Shown here piece after piece: positions 55,975-64,000 of a stretch of 64,000 bases of DNA. Under the pieces are notes generated by a model. That model did not search any database and was not told where the DNA came from. It saw only the letters and a program-made list of their open reading frames with translations. The stretch comes from OM182 bacterium MED-G28 (GTDB lineage Bacteria > Pseudomonadota > Gammaproteobacteria > Pseudomonadales > Pseudohongiellaceae). The stretch lies in assembly GCA_002457215.1 (NCBI GenBank), contig NTJZ01000002.1, forward strand, positions 248,001 to 312,000. The letters run 5' to 3'. The first letter of the stretch is position 1, and the number at the start of each line of letters is the position of its first letter. The position numbers were made by a program, and so were the translations under genes.

Positions 55975-56616
55975 ATGCCAAACGATCATGACCAAGATCA
56001 CACGGAACCACCTTCTGATATTGTTTTAAAGGTCAAAGCACTGGAAAGTTTGTTAGTTGAAAAAGGACTGGTGAACGCGGCAGCGCTCGACGAAATTATT
56101 GAGACTTACGAGCACAAGGTAGGCCCCCGCAATGGTGCTCATTTAGTCGCAAAAGCTTGGCATGATTCGGATTTTAAAGAAAAGCTCTTAGAAAACCCAA
56201 CTGAAGCTGCAGCAGCGCTCGGTTATGTTGGCAGGCAGGGAGAACATCTTCGGGTCGTCGAGAATACACCTTCTCAGCATAATTTAGTTGTTTGTACTCT
56301 TTGTTCTTGTTATCCGTGGACAGTGTTGGGATTACCGCCAGCCTGGTATAAGTCTGCTCCCTACCGCTCGCGTGTTGTCAGTGAGCCTCGATCAGTGTTA
56401 CGTGAGTTCGGCACCGAATTAGAAAACGAAGTCGTGATTCGAGTCTGGGACTCTACCTCAGAAATGCGCTACTTGGTTTTACCATTGCGACCAGCAGGCA
56501 CTGATGGGTGGACCGAGGCACAGCTGCAGCAACTAGTTTCTCGAAATTCAATGATTGGTGTCGAACTCGCCAAATCCCCAGCCGAAATAAATCAGACCAA
56601 TCAAGGCATCGAATAA
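55975..56616 (+). CDS. nthA: Nitrile hydratase alpha subunit, cobalt type
   Basis: 213 residues. The metal claw CTLCSC is at 107-112 ([11 protein letters not shown]); the Thr in the second position marks the Co(III) form, against Ser in Fe enzymes. VLREFG with its conserved surroundings ([11 protein letters not shown]) and the [14 protein letters not shown] segment are typical. It hydrates nitriles to amides together with the beta subunit. Translation of beta starts inside the stop (TAATG). No N-terminal export signal. Confidence 0.93.
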   Translation: MPNDHDQDHTEPPSDIVLKVKALESLLVEKGLVNAAALDEIIETYEHKVGPRNGAHLVAKAWHDSDFKEKLLENPTEAAAALGYVGRQGEHLRVVENTPSQHNLVVCTLCSCYPWTVLGLPPAWYKSAPYRSRVVSEPRSVLREFGTELENEVVIRVWDSTSEMRYLVLPLRPAGTDGWTEAQLQQLVSRNSMIGVELAKSPAEINQTNQGIE

Positions 56617-57278
56617 TGCAGGGTGGGCATGATCTTGGTGGTAAGCAAGGGCTGGGTCCAATAAACCCGGAATCTGAAGCGGAAGAACCTGTGTTTCATT
56701 CGGAATGGGAACGGAGGATATTTGGCTTAACCTTGGCAACAGGTATGCTGGGAAAATGGAATATTGATCAGTCGCGATATGCCCGCGAGCGTCAGCATCC
56801 CATCAGCTATCTAGAGAACTCCTACTACGAGAATTGGTATGAGGGCGTCAGTAAACTACTAGTAGAGAAGGGACTTATAAGTGAAGCAGAACTTCTCAGT
56901 GGAATATCGCAACAAACAGTAAGTCGAGAATTTCATGTCCCGACCAGAGAAGACGTAAAAAAAATTCTAAGTTCTGGGGGGCCAACCGAAATGAGGCTAG
57001 ATGTGGGGCCTGTATTTTGTGTTGGTGATCATGTAAGAGTTATACGAAATTTCACGCATGGGCACAGTCGCGTGCCCGCTTATGTGCAAGGCTGTGTTGG
57101 CAAAATAGAAATTCATCATGGGGGACATATTTTTCCAGACAAGAGTGTTGAGGGGCTTGTTTCTGGGGAACATTTATATGCAGTCCGATTTTCTGGGAAA
57201 GAACTCTGGAGATCTGATATTAGAAACGATGAAGTGATAATTGATTTGTGGGAACCCTATCTAAGGTCCTCAAATTAA
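56616..57278 (+). CDS. nthB: Nitrile hydratase beta subunit
   Basis: 220 residues from ATG 56616, which shares one base with the alpha stop. [16 protein letters not shown] at the N-terminus is the beta-subunit signature, PVFHSEWERRIFGL follows, and the C-terminal SH3-like barrel has FCVGDHVRVI, HSRVPAYVQGCVGKIEIHHG and YAVRFSGKELW. Completes the alpha2beta2 enzyme. The frame upstream to 56508 belongs to the alpha gene region. Confidence 0.92.
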   Translation: MQGGHDLGGKQGLGPINPESEAEEPVFHSEWERRIFGLTLATGMLGKWNIDQSRYARERQHPISYLENSYYENWYEGVSKLLVEKGLISEAELLSGISQQTVSREFHVPTREDVKKILSSGGPTEMRLDVGPVFCVGDHVRVIRNFTHGHSRVPAYVQGCVGKIEIHHGGHIFPDKSVEGLVSGEHLYAVRFSGKELWRSDIRNDEVIIDLWEPYLRSSN

Positions 57279-57613
57279 TGGAGAACTTTCCTACCCAGCC
57301 TCAAGATGATAGTGGCCCTATATTTAATGAGCCATGGGAAGCACAAGCTTTTGCGCTTGTCTTAGCCCTACACAAAGCTGGGAAATTTAGCTGGAGTGAA
57401 TGGGCAAAGTATCTCAGTGAAGAAATTAATTTAGCACAACAAACTGGAGATCTAGATTTCGGCGACACATACTATCAGTATTGGTTAAGGGCGCTTGAGA
57501 AAATCACTTTGGCGAAAGGCTTGACTACAAATACGGACCTTATGGACAAGACAGAACAGTGGCGCCAAGCTTATTTGACTACCCCTCATGGTCATCCGAT
57601 TGATTTAAATTAA
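57278..57613 (+). CDS. Nitrile hydratase accessory (P14K-like) protein
   Basis: 111 residues from ATG 57278, again joined by TAATG. The protein resembles the N-terminal half of the beta subunit (FNEPWEAQAFALVLALHKAGKFSWSEW in outline), as P14K/NhlE self-subunit-swapping chaperones do. These insert cobalt and oxidise the alpha-subunit cysteines. Gene order alpha-beta-activator completes a self-sufficient operon. A 166-base gap precedes the TetR gene. Confidence 0.87.
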   Translation: MENFPTQPQDDSGPIFNEPWEAQAFALVLALHKAGKFSWSEWAKYLSEEINLAQQTGDLDFGDTYYQYWLRALEKITLAKGLTTNTDLMDKTEQWRQAYLTTPHGHPIDLN

Positions 57614-57779
57614 ATATGTTGGAGGGATAGGTGTTGCCCGACAAAAAATATAAATAAAATCGCTGATTTGTTAAATTACCGATTGGCAATTTTCTCGCAC
57701 ATGATTATGATTCTCTTTGCTGTCAAAAAACCAGCTACTAAGTAGATCCTCGAAAATAAGCTGAAACCAATAAAAAGAT

Positions 57780-58382
57780 ATGGCAGGAAGACCACGAAAA
57801 GCTGAACCCGAAGTAGCACTGGCGGCAGCCATGAATGCTTTCTGGGAAAAAGGCTATGAATCTACATCTATGTCAGACCTCACGGAGGCAACCGGCTTAC
57901 ACAAAGCCAGCCTTTATAAGACTTTTGGTGATAAACATCAGCTTTTCGTTTCTGCGCTTAAGCTCTATTTCAAAAAATCCTCGAAAGCTCAAAAAGAAAG
58001 TCGCAATGGTGAAGAAAATCCTATTAACGCCATTAGAAATTCGGTTGATACAACAATAAATCAGTGCGCAGAAGGCAAGGGCTGCCTAGCTGTCAACTCG
58101 CTAATCGAAGTCGCGCCTTTTGATGCTGAAATTGATCGCATACTAAAACAATTTCGACAGCGTTTAGATGAACACTTGGCTGGTCTCGTGGATGAGGCAA
58201 AATCTGTCAAACTTGTTTCAGGCTCAGTTGATACCAAGGAAGCGGTGCGTATGATTTCTATATTTTTGCATGGTCTTTCTGCCAACATGGCAGCAGGCAT
58301 GAGCGCCAATAAGGCACGGGCGCTGTTGCATGGTCAATTAGATCTAGTGCTGACTGCACGCAAAAAGGCGCATCAGTCTTAG
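57780..58382 (+). CDS. TetR/AcrR family transcriptional regulator
   Basis: 200 residues. The N-terminal helix-turn-helix is MAGRPRKAEPEVALAAAMNAF through TSMSDLTEATGLHKASLYKTFGDK; the C-terminal domain (GCLAVNSLIEVAPFD) resembles TetR_C proteins of the AcrR/YcdC-like type. It follows the nitrile hydratase genes and may regulate them or a distant target. Ligand unknown. Confidence 0.85.
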   Translation: MAGRPRKAEPEVALAAAMNAFWEKGYESTSMSDLTEATGLHKASLYKTFGDKHQLFVSALKLYFKKSSKAQKESRNGEENPINAIRNSVDTTINQCAEGKGCLAVNSLIEVAPFDAEIDRILKQFRQRLDEHLAGLVDEAKSVKLVSGSVDTKEAVRMISIFLHGLSANMAAGMSANKARALLHGQLDLVLTARKKAHQS

Positions 58383-58648
58383 TTTGATTTCTTAGGGTTA
58401 TTGCTGACAGAAATTTGATCCGGCTATAACACTTTATCTGGTCACTGCTCAGTGAATCAGGTTTGTTTAGAGGCCCCTTTATTTTTTCTAGAGTAAACCC
58501 TGCTTCTTATTTTAAGCAATATTGTCAAAAGTTAAATATTTGGAGTGAAGCAGGCTTTAATCAAAAAAAGGTAAATGCGCGAGGACAAAAAAGCTTAGCG
58601 CTAATTTTTGCCAATCTGGTTTTGTATTAGAGCAACAACTGAATCAGT

Positions 58649-59449
58649 CTACTTTGGATACCAGTCGCCGCGACGAAATTCGATGCCGCTGTCAGTTAAT
58701 TCGCGTTCAAATGCATCGAGGGACTCTGCGACATTTAAACCTCCAGGAAGGGTTGAGCCGGCAAAATCAGGATTACCTAGGCGCCGAACCCAATCTTGGT
58801 CGAAGTGGTAAGTGTAGACAACTTCCGGGCTAAGAATTTTGGTGCAGTCAGCAGCTGCTTTTGGAGTCATGCGTGCGAGAGGAATATTCATGGGCATGAA
58901 GGCTACATCAATGTCTTGCAAAGCTTTTATTTCATCCACGCATTCGGTTACTCCAGCAAAGAAAAACTTTTTACCACCCAAGGTGAGAACATATCCATTG
59001 GCATCGCCTTTTGGGTGCTCAGGAGCTCCTAGTATAATATCGTAAGCGGCTACCGCTTCAACTGTGACACCTGCTACTTTTAGTAGTTCTCCATTGATTG
59101 CTACAACCGCATTAGGAAGTTGGGCTAATCCATTCTCTGCTATTACAACACTGGTAGAGGTATCACTTAAGTCAGCTATTGCTCCAGTGTCTAAATGATG
59201 CCCAGGGCTATCTGTGACCAGGATTAAATCAGCAGTTTTAGCATGAGAGATATCTATGGGCGCCCAAGGGTCAACTTGAACAACAAATCCATCGTATTCC
59301 AGTTGTACGCTCGAATGGACCAATGGCGTGATTTCAATTATTCCATTGCTGCCAGCAATAGAATCAGCTGTAGCTGTGTTGCCGAATAGAAGCAAAGAAA
59401 GGCATAGTAAAATCGAACGATTTAGGTTTGAGATAGCTAATTTATGCAT
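58649..59449 (-). CDS. Exported MBL-fold protein with degenerate metal site
   Basis: 266 residues with a signal peptide (about 1-28). UlaG-like metallo-beta-lactamase fold (SSVQLEYDGFVVQVDPWAP, YVLTLGGKKFFFAGVTE, YTYHFDQDWVRRLG). The THxHxDH metal motif reads T79-D-S-P-G-H-H85: two His are lost and the Asp is a His. The later Asp of GDT is a Glu. Ordinary two-zinc hydrolysis is doubtful, so it may bind one metal or act without one. It converges on the TetR gene. Confidence 0.72.
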   Translation of the reverse strand: MHKLAISNLNRSILLCLSLLLFGNTATADSIAGSNGIIEITPLVHSSVQLEYDGFVVQVDPWAPIDISHAKTADLILVTDSPGHHLDTGAIADLSDTSTSVVIAENGLAQLPNAVVAINGELLKVAGVTVEAVAAYDIILGAPEHPKGDANGYVLTLGGKKFFFAGVTECVDEIKALQDIDVAFMPMNIPLARMTPKAAADCTKILSPEVVYTYHFDQDWVRRLGNPDFAGSTLPGGLNVAESLDAFERELTDSGIEFRRGDWYPK

Positions 59450-59693
59450 AGTTTTATTCTTATTTTTGAGAATGGGTGGAATGCTCTGACTAAGAGTATA
59501 TGCCGAAGGTTTTTAACTTGGAATCTGAGAACAAAAAATTATGTCGCTTTAGATGCACAATAGCTGTTATTTAAGGGTCTCCAAAGTCGTTTTATGTGCC
59601 GGGCGAAATGCCTTGCAAGCCCCATCCCCAGCCGGATATAGTCCATAGCTAACAAGAAATAATGATAATCGCCAGCGAATGAGGAGCAGCCCC

Positions 59694-60377
59694 ATGCGCA
59701 ACAAAGATAAGCGGGACAATCGGTCTGACTTAGACTCGAATATAGACTCTGTGGTGAAGTATGCAGATCCAACCCAGGGCCTTGACCCACAACAACAGTC
59801 CAGGCGCGACTTCTTAGAGGGGTCCGGAGCGGCAGTAGTTGCTGGTGCTGGAATCTCAGCACTCGGAATATCAACGGCCCAAGCCCAATCTTCGAATTCT
59901 GCAGCCAGAACCGCAATTAGCGTTACAGTTAATGGCATTCAGCACAGTTTGGAAGTGGCGGACCACTGGACGCTCGCTGAACTCCTAAGAGATGAGTTGG
60001 ATTTGACCGGAACCAAGATTGGCTGCAATCGCAGTGAGTGTGGCGCGTGTACGGTTTTAATGGATGGTCAACCAATCTACTCATGTAGCCAATTAGCTGT
60101 GTGGGCCAATGGAGCCATCATTCAAACTGTGGAAGGCTTGGCAGTCAATGGCGAATTAAGCCCTGTGCAAGAGGCTTTTGTCGTGAATAATGGACCTCAA
60201 TGTGGGTTTTGTACTCCAGGCCAATTAATGACAGCGACAGCACTTTTAAACAACAATCCCTCACCGACCGCTGATGAAGTAAAAGACGCGATGGTAGGAA
60301 ACCTTTGCCGCTGTTCCAATTACAACTCGATCGTTGAAGCTGTGGTTATGGCAGGCGAAGAAGGAGGTGTGGCATGA
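59694..60377 (+). CDS. Tat-exported [2Fe-2S] subunit of molybdenum hydroxylase, PaoA-like
   Basis: 227 residues. A long leader with the Tat motif SRRDFLEGSG (near 36-45 of the mature start chosen) precedes two [2Fe-2S] domains: the plant-type cluster GCNRSECGACTVLMDG...C and the second cluster QCGFCTPGQ...GNLCRCSNY. As in E. coli PaoA, Tat export would carry the whole folded complex to the periplasm. Start at ATG 59694 with GAGGAG upstream. Overlaps the next gene by four bases (ATGA). Confidence 0.9.
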   Translation: MRNKDKRDNRSDLDSNIDSVVKYADPTQGLDPQQQSRRDFLEGSGAAVVAGAGISALGISTAQAQSSNSAARTAISVTVNGIQHSLEVADHWTLAELLRDELDLTGTKIGCNRSECGACTVLMDGQPIYSCSQLAVWANGAIIQTVEGLAVNGELSPVQEAFVVNNGPQCGFCTPGQLMTATALLNNNPSPTADEVKDAMVGNLCRCSNYNSIVEAVVMAGEEGGVA

Positions 60378-62542
60378 GCGAATTAACCCGTACTGGATTA
60401 GAGCCACTTAATACTATTGGCAATGAAACGGCACGTGTAGATGCTGTAGAGCGGGTGACAGGCCAGGCGAAATACACCCGAGATTGGAAATTACCAGGTA
60501 TGCTCTATGCCAAAGTCCTGCGGAGTCCACATCCCCATGCCCGCATAGTAAGCATTGATACTACTGAGGCTGCAGCGCTTCCTGGAGTGAGGAGTATTAT
60601 TACTCATGAAGATGCACAAGTGGTGTGGGGGTCAGGTTCAGTAAACGGAGGTCGTCAGTATAACGATCCAACGAAAGACGCGACTCTGCATCGCCGCTAT
60701 ATTTTTAATAATCCTGTTCGCTTCGTCGGTGATTCTGTAGCAGCAGTAGCTGCAACCGATCGTCATATCGCTGCTCAAGCACTGACACTTATAAAGGTAG
60801 AGTATGAAGAACTGCCTTTCGTTCTAGAGCCTGAAGAAAGTTTAGCGGACGGTGCCCCGCAAATCTGGCCAGAAGGAAATCTCTGTCCAGATTTCCGTGG
60901 GGAGCTTAATCCTATGGTTTCCGATATAGGTGATGTAGAAGCAGGCTTCGAAGAAGCTGATCGCGTCTTCGAGGAACGTTATGAAACCAGCTTTATTCAC
61001 AATGCTCAAATGGAACCTCGCTGTGCTCTGGCCCATTGGCAGAGAGATAAGCTGGTGCTTTACACGCCTTCGCAAGGTATTTCGAATTGTCGTCATGATA
61101 CTGCTCGAGATCTCGGTTTGGAAGATCATCAGGTTCAGGTAATTACCAAATATATGGGCGGTGGATTTGGTAACAAGAACCAGAATCAAGACGCAGACCT
61201 TGTAGCAGCTACCCTTTCACGACGAGCCGGCGTTCCGGTGATGTTGGAGTATTCTCGCCGAGAAGATTGGCTTGGTGTTCATGGTCGCTGGCCAACAGTG
61301 CAAAACTATAAAATAGGCGTTAAAGAAGATGGAACTGTGACTGCGATGGAACTTCGTGGATACAGTGGAATGGGCCCTTATCGTAAAAACTCGGGTGGAA
61401 TTAGCGGCATGGATGCTTATGGCTGCCCAAATCGCTATCGGGAAATTCATCCTGTTTATACTAATCGAACGACGTCTGGAAATTTTCGAGCACCATCGGA
61501 ACCGCATGGTTTTTATGGTGTAGAAAATATGATGGATGAAGTGGCTTATCAGATTGGTATGGACCCAGTTGAGTTCACAAAAATAAATATGCGTCGCCCC
61601 ACCGAAGAGCAACAGTTTACAAACTATTCATTGGAAGAAGTTATAGATGATGGTGTTGAGCGCTTTAATTGGCAGGCGCGACGCAAAGTTGTACCTGGCT
61701 CAGATGATGGGCCAATTAAGCGTGGAGCCGGATTCTCTTTTATGATGTTTAGAGCCGGTGTCGGAACATCCAGCGCAATTGTTCGTGTGAATGCTCGTGA
61801 AGAATACACACTTTATGTCGGTGTTACCGACATTGGCCCAGGGGCCAAGACCACTATGGGAATGATTGCAGCAGAGGCTTTAAATGTGCCTTTGAGTCAG
61901 GTGGAGGTAGTTTGGGGTGATACCGACCGCTGTCCATATTCTGTAGGTGAGTCAGGCAGCCGAACTACGATCATGACAGGTATAGCGGTAGTGGAAGCTG
62001 TGCAAGATCTCCAACGCCAGATTGCTGACGGAGGTATGCCGTCAGGTAGTGATGTGTTAATCGCGTCTGCTTCTCCAACACCGACCACCGATGGGAAGAC
62101 CAGACAATGTTTTGGTGCACACTTCGTGGAAGTCGAAGTAGATACCCGCGTCGGTAGTACGCGAATTTTAAAATATACCGCTGTCCATGAATCTGGACGA
62201 ATAATTAATCCGACAACAGCGCGAGATCAAATTCGCGGTGCAACACTCCAGGGCATAGGCCAGGCACTCCATGAGAACTTGCTTTATGACCCCAAAACTG
62301 GTCAGCCCTTAACGCCGGGTTATTACCGAGGTCGCCATCTAACTCACAAAGATATTCCAGATATCGATGTGCACTTTATTGAAGTGGATGATGGATACGG
62401 ACCTTTTGGTGCCAAGACAGCAGGTGAGTCGGGCATCATCCTAGCACCTGCTGCGGTAGCAAACGCAGTAGCAAATGCGACTGGCAAGCGCATGACGTCT
62501 TTGCCAATAACGCGAGATAAGATTCTAGGAGCAATGGCATGA
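60374..62542 (+). CDS. Molybdopterin-binding subunit of xanthine dehydrogenase-family enzyme
   Basis: 722 residues. Two-part large subunit: N-terminal RVTGQAKYTRDWKLPGMLYAKVLRSPHPHARI and a C-terminal Moco domain with GGGFGNKNQNQDADLVAATLSRRAGVPVMLEYSRRED, GNFRAPSEPHGFYGVE, and the catalytic Glu near 685 in FGAKTAGESG. It hydroxylates aldehydes or N-heterocycles using molybdenum cytosine dinucleotide. It has no signal of its own and should be exported with the Tat-bearing small subunit. Confidence 0.92.
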   Translation: MSELTRTGLEPLNTIGNETARVDAVERVTGQAKYTRDWKLPGMLYAKVLRSPHPHARIVSIDTTEAAALPGVRSIITHEDAQVVWGSGSVNGGRQYNDPTKDATLHRRYIFNNPVRFVGDSVAAVAATDRHIAAQALTLIKVEYEELPFVLEPEESLADGAPQIWPEGNLCPDFRGELNPMVSDIGDVEAGFEEADRVFEERYETSFIHNAQMEPRCALAHWQRDKLVLYTPSQGISNCRHDTARDLGLEDHQVQVITKYMGGGFGNKNQNQDADLVAATLSRRAGVPVMLEYSRREDWLGVHGRWPTVQNYKIGVKEDGTVTAMELRGYSGMGPYRKNSGGISGMDAYGCPNRYREIHPVYTNRTTSGNFRAPSEPHGFYGVENMMDEVAYQIGMDPVEFTKINMRRPTEEQQFTNYSLEEVIDDGVERFNWQARRKVVPGSDDGPIKRGAGFSFMMFRAGVGTSSAIVRVNAREEYTLYVGVTDIGPGAKTTMGMIAAEALNVPLSQVEVVWGDTDRCPYSVGESGSRTTIMTGIAVVEAVQDLQRQIADGGMPSGSDVLIASASPTPTTDGKTRQCFGAHFVEVEVDTRVGSTRILKYTAVHESGRIINPTTARDQIRGATLQGIGQALHENLLYDPKTGQPLTPGYYRGRHLTHKDIPDIDVHFIEVDDGYGPFGAKTAGESGIILAPAAVANAVANATGKRMTSLPITRDKILGAMA

Positions 62543-63525
62543 AATCACTGACGAATATCAATGCGACTAGTTTTAATCAAGCGGTAGCGGCAGCACAGCA
62601 AGCTAGCGAACAGGGGCAGTCCGTCGCTTTTTCTGGCGGTGGCACCGATCTTCTGCAACAGGTCAAAGACGGCACCGATGCTGCCGATGTCATTATCAAT
62701 CTGCGCAGTGTGCCTGATGGTCGTATTATCGAGTCAAATGGTGCTGGTGTGTCTATTGGTGGCTTAGTCACTCTGACTGAAGTTTCAGAAGATCCTTTAG
62801 TAATCTCAGGTTTAGCCGCAATTGCTCAAGCAGCCGGTTCGGTTGGTACTCCTCAGATTCGAAACGTTGGCACCTTGGCAGGGAATGTTACTCAACGCCC
62901 ATGGTGCTGGTACTATCGAAATGGCTTTAATTGTTTTAAAGCTGGTGGCGAAGAATGCTTTTCTGTTAATGGTGAGAATGGTCAGCATGCTATTTTTGGT
63001 GGTGGTCCTTCTTACATAGTACACCCTTCAGATGTTGCGCCGGCGCTAGTCGCATTTGATGCGGTATTTCAGGTAACAGGTCCCAATGGAGATCGTGAAG
63101 TATCGGCTGAAGATTTTTTTCTGCTGCCCATTACTAACCCAGTGCGGGAGAATTCTCTGTCAGAAAACGAACTACTAACAGGTGTACGTATCCCCAATGT
63201 TTCTGCCAATACGGTGAGCACCTATCACAAAGTCATGGATCGAGAGGCTTGGACTCATGCTGAAATTGGTGTGGCTACTGTAATTCAAAGAGACGGCAAT
63301 TCGGTGCAAGATGCGAAAGTCGTTCTCGCTGGCGTGGCGCCAATTCCCTGGCGAGTGCAAGCTGTGGAAGATTTTCTTACCGGCAAACAAATTAGTGCAG
63401 CGGTGGCACAAGAAGCAGGTGAAATTGGTATTCAAGATTCACAGCCTCTGTCCAATAATGCACATAAGTTGCCGATGACGAGTGCAGCAATTGAGCGAGC
63501 GATATTGAGTTTGGCCGCTGGCTAA
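62539..63525 (+). CDS. FAD-binding subunit of molybdenum hydroxylase, PaoB-like
   Basis: 328 residues. FAD-binding segments FSGGGTDLLQQVKDG near 31-45 and GSVGTPQIRNVGTLAGNV near 100-117 are conserved. As in PaoB, an extra segment follows, with Cys123, Cys132 and Cys140, which in PaoB helps bind a [4Fe-4S] cluster; a fourth Cys near 160 is missing here. Overlaps the large-subunit gene by four bases. Gene order is 2Fe-2S, Moco, FAD rather than the PaoABC order. Confidence 0.88.
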   Translation: MKSLTNINATSFNQAVAAAQQASEQGQSVAFSGGGTDLLQQVKDGTDAADVIINLRSVPDGRIIESNGAGVSIGGLVTLTEVSEDPLVISGLAAIAQAAGSVGTPQIRNVGTLAGNVTQRPWCWYYRNGFNCFKAGGEECFSVNGENGQHAIFGGGPSYIVHPSDVAPALVAFDAVFQVTGPNGDREVSAEDFFLLPITNPVRENSLSENELLTGVRIPNVSANTVSTYHKVMDREAWTHAEIGVATVIQRDGNSVQDAKVVLAGVAPIPWRVQAVEDFLTGKQISAAVAQEAGEIGIQDSQPLSNNAHKLPMTSAAIERAILSLAAG

Positions 63526-63540
63526 ATTCATGCATCCTAA

Positions 63541-63921
63541 ATGAAGCGGCGCGATTTTTTACTACTGCGAACTGAAGGCAACGAACGCGTCGCTCATTTG
63601 TCCTGTGAAAAATTATTTATGCATTATCAGGACCTTAATGCTGGATTTCAGCAGGGGAATAAGGAAGAAGGGATACCTGATGACGCTGATTGGTGGGCGG
63701 GTGAGCCATCTCTGCATATACGCAGAAGCGATCCGGAAACTTTCTTTCGCGGTGTGCTGGATGATCTCAAAGAAGTAAATGCTATCCAGGTCCAAGATAT
63801 GGAATGGCTCGCTCAGGGTGAATTCCGGGTTAGAGTAGAAACATTGCTCACTGCCTTTAAAGCACGAGGCGGGGAAGTTAAGTACAAAAACAACAAGGAA
63901 ACAAAAGTTTCGGTTGTTTGA
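63541..63921 (+). CDS. Small conserved protein downstream of molybdenum hydroxylase
   Basis: 126 residues, 15 bases after the FAD subunit. It begins MKRRDFLLLRTEG, which looks like a twin-arginine motif but lacks the following hydrophobic stretch, so it is probably cytosolic. It has WWAGEPSLHIRR and a helix-rich C-terminus with ETLLTAFKARGGEVKY. I recall similar small genes beside periplasmic molybdenum hydroxylases but know no function; an assembly role is possible. The window ends 79 bases on without another gene. Confidence 0.55.
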   Translation: MKRRDFLLLRTEGNERVAHLSCEKLFMHYQDLNAGFQQGNKEEGIPDDADWWAGEPSLHIRRSDPETFFRGVLDDLKEVNAIQVQDMEWLAQGEFRVRVETLLTAFKARGGEVKYKNNKETKVSVV

Positions 63922-64000
63922 TAAAACCAGGAAGTGATTGAAAAGCGCACATCGCCGTTAAGAACGGATATTGCTAACAAATCAGCTTACTAACGATTAA

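Noticed and set aside
59539-59938. Two overlapping minus-strand frames at the start of the molybdenum hydroxylase operon
   Set aside because: They run antisense to the clearly coding [2Fe-2S] gene and its leader.
1-64000. tRNA, rRNA, CRISPR, insertion sequence or prophage
   Set aside because: None seen: no cloverleaf, no spaced direct repeats, no transposase or phage structural gene. Single phage-like genes at 19.8-21.6 kb have no phage neighbours.

Overview
The window looks like chromosomal DNA of a heterotrophic, Gram-negative gammaproteobacterium, probably aquatic or marine, with moderate G+C. The main support is the housekeeping block nrdR-ribD-ribE-ribBA-ribH-nusB-thiL-pgpA-ribA followed by dxs-ispA-xseB. 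Its gene order recalls Pseudomonas and relatives. EttA, YadGH, TcyP and ZntR relatives are also typical gammaproteobacterial families. Many products carry Sec, Tat or lipoprotein signals, so this organism does much of its chemistry in the periplasm. I see no tRNA, rRNA, insertion sequence, prophage block or CRISPR array.

Layout. 0-17 kb is accessory: an M20 peptidase, a YadGH-like ABC exporter, NTF2-fold proteins, a Tat-dependent amine oxidase paired with a di-heme cytochrome, a TcyP cystine transporter with an exported RidA, a Tat-dependent NADP-type reductase, a TPR/TonB-C protein, an exported amidase and esterases. 17-19 kb is a ZntR-regulated metal efflux permease behind a MerR-type promoter with a 19-bp spacer. 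19.8-21.6 kb holds an unusual three-repeat DnaT-like protein overlapping a lambda-P-like helicase-loader candidate. 21.6-31.4 kb is ettA, glyA, nrdR, riboflavin synthesis, nusB, thiL and pgpA. 31.4-35.7 kb is a cobalamin salvage module (phosphatase, BtuF, CobO, BtuB-like receptor) under a cobalamin riboswitch. 35.9-39.0 kb is dxs-ispA-xseB.

39.3-45.3 kb is a complete oligopeptide ABC importer with four-base ATGA overlaps. Its OppC homologue carries an insertion of about 145 residues that includes a fibronectin-III-like segment. 45-51 kb has an acyl-activating enzyme, a metallo-hydrolase, a GFA-family protein, a VTT-domain membrane protein overlapping a PmtA-like lipid methyltransferase, a 1-Cys peroxiredoxin and a cupin. 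51-59.5 kb has a PQQ-type dehydrogenase lipoprotein, a Tat-exported DHDPS-like protein, a DUF849/BKACE enzyme, a cobalt-type nitrile hydratase operon (alpha, beta, P14K-like activator) with a TetR regulator, and a metallo-beta-lactamase-fold protein with a broken metal motif. 59.7-63.9 kb is a PaoABC-like periplasmic molybdenum hydroxylase with a small conserved tail gene.

The strongest candidates for something undescribed are the OppC insertion in a transporter whose binding protein is membrane-anchored, the triple-DnaT/P-like replication pair, and the VTT plus PmtA-like lipid module. All functions are read from sequence by eye; no database search was run.
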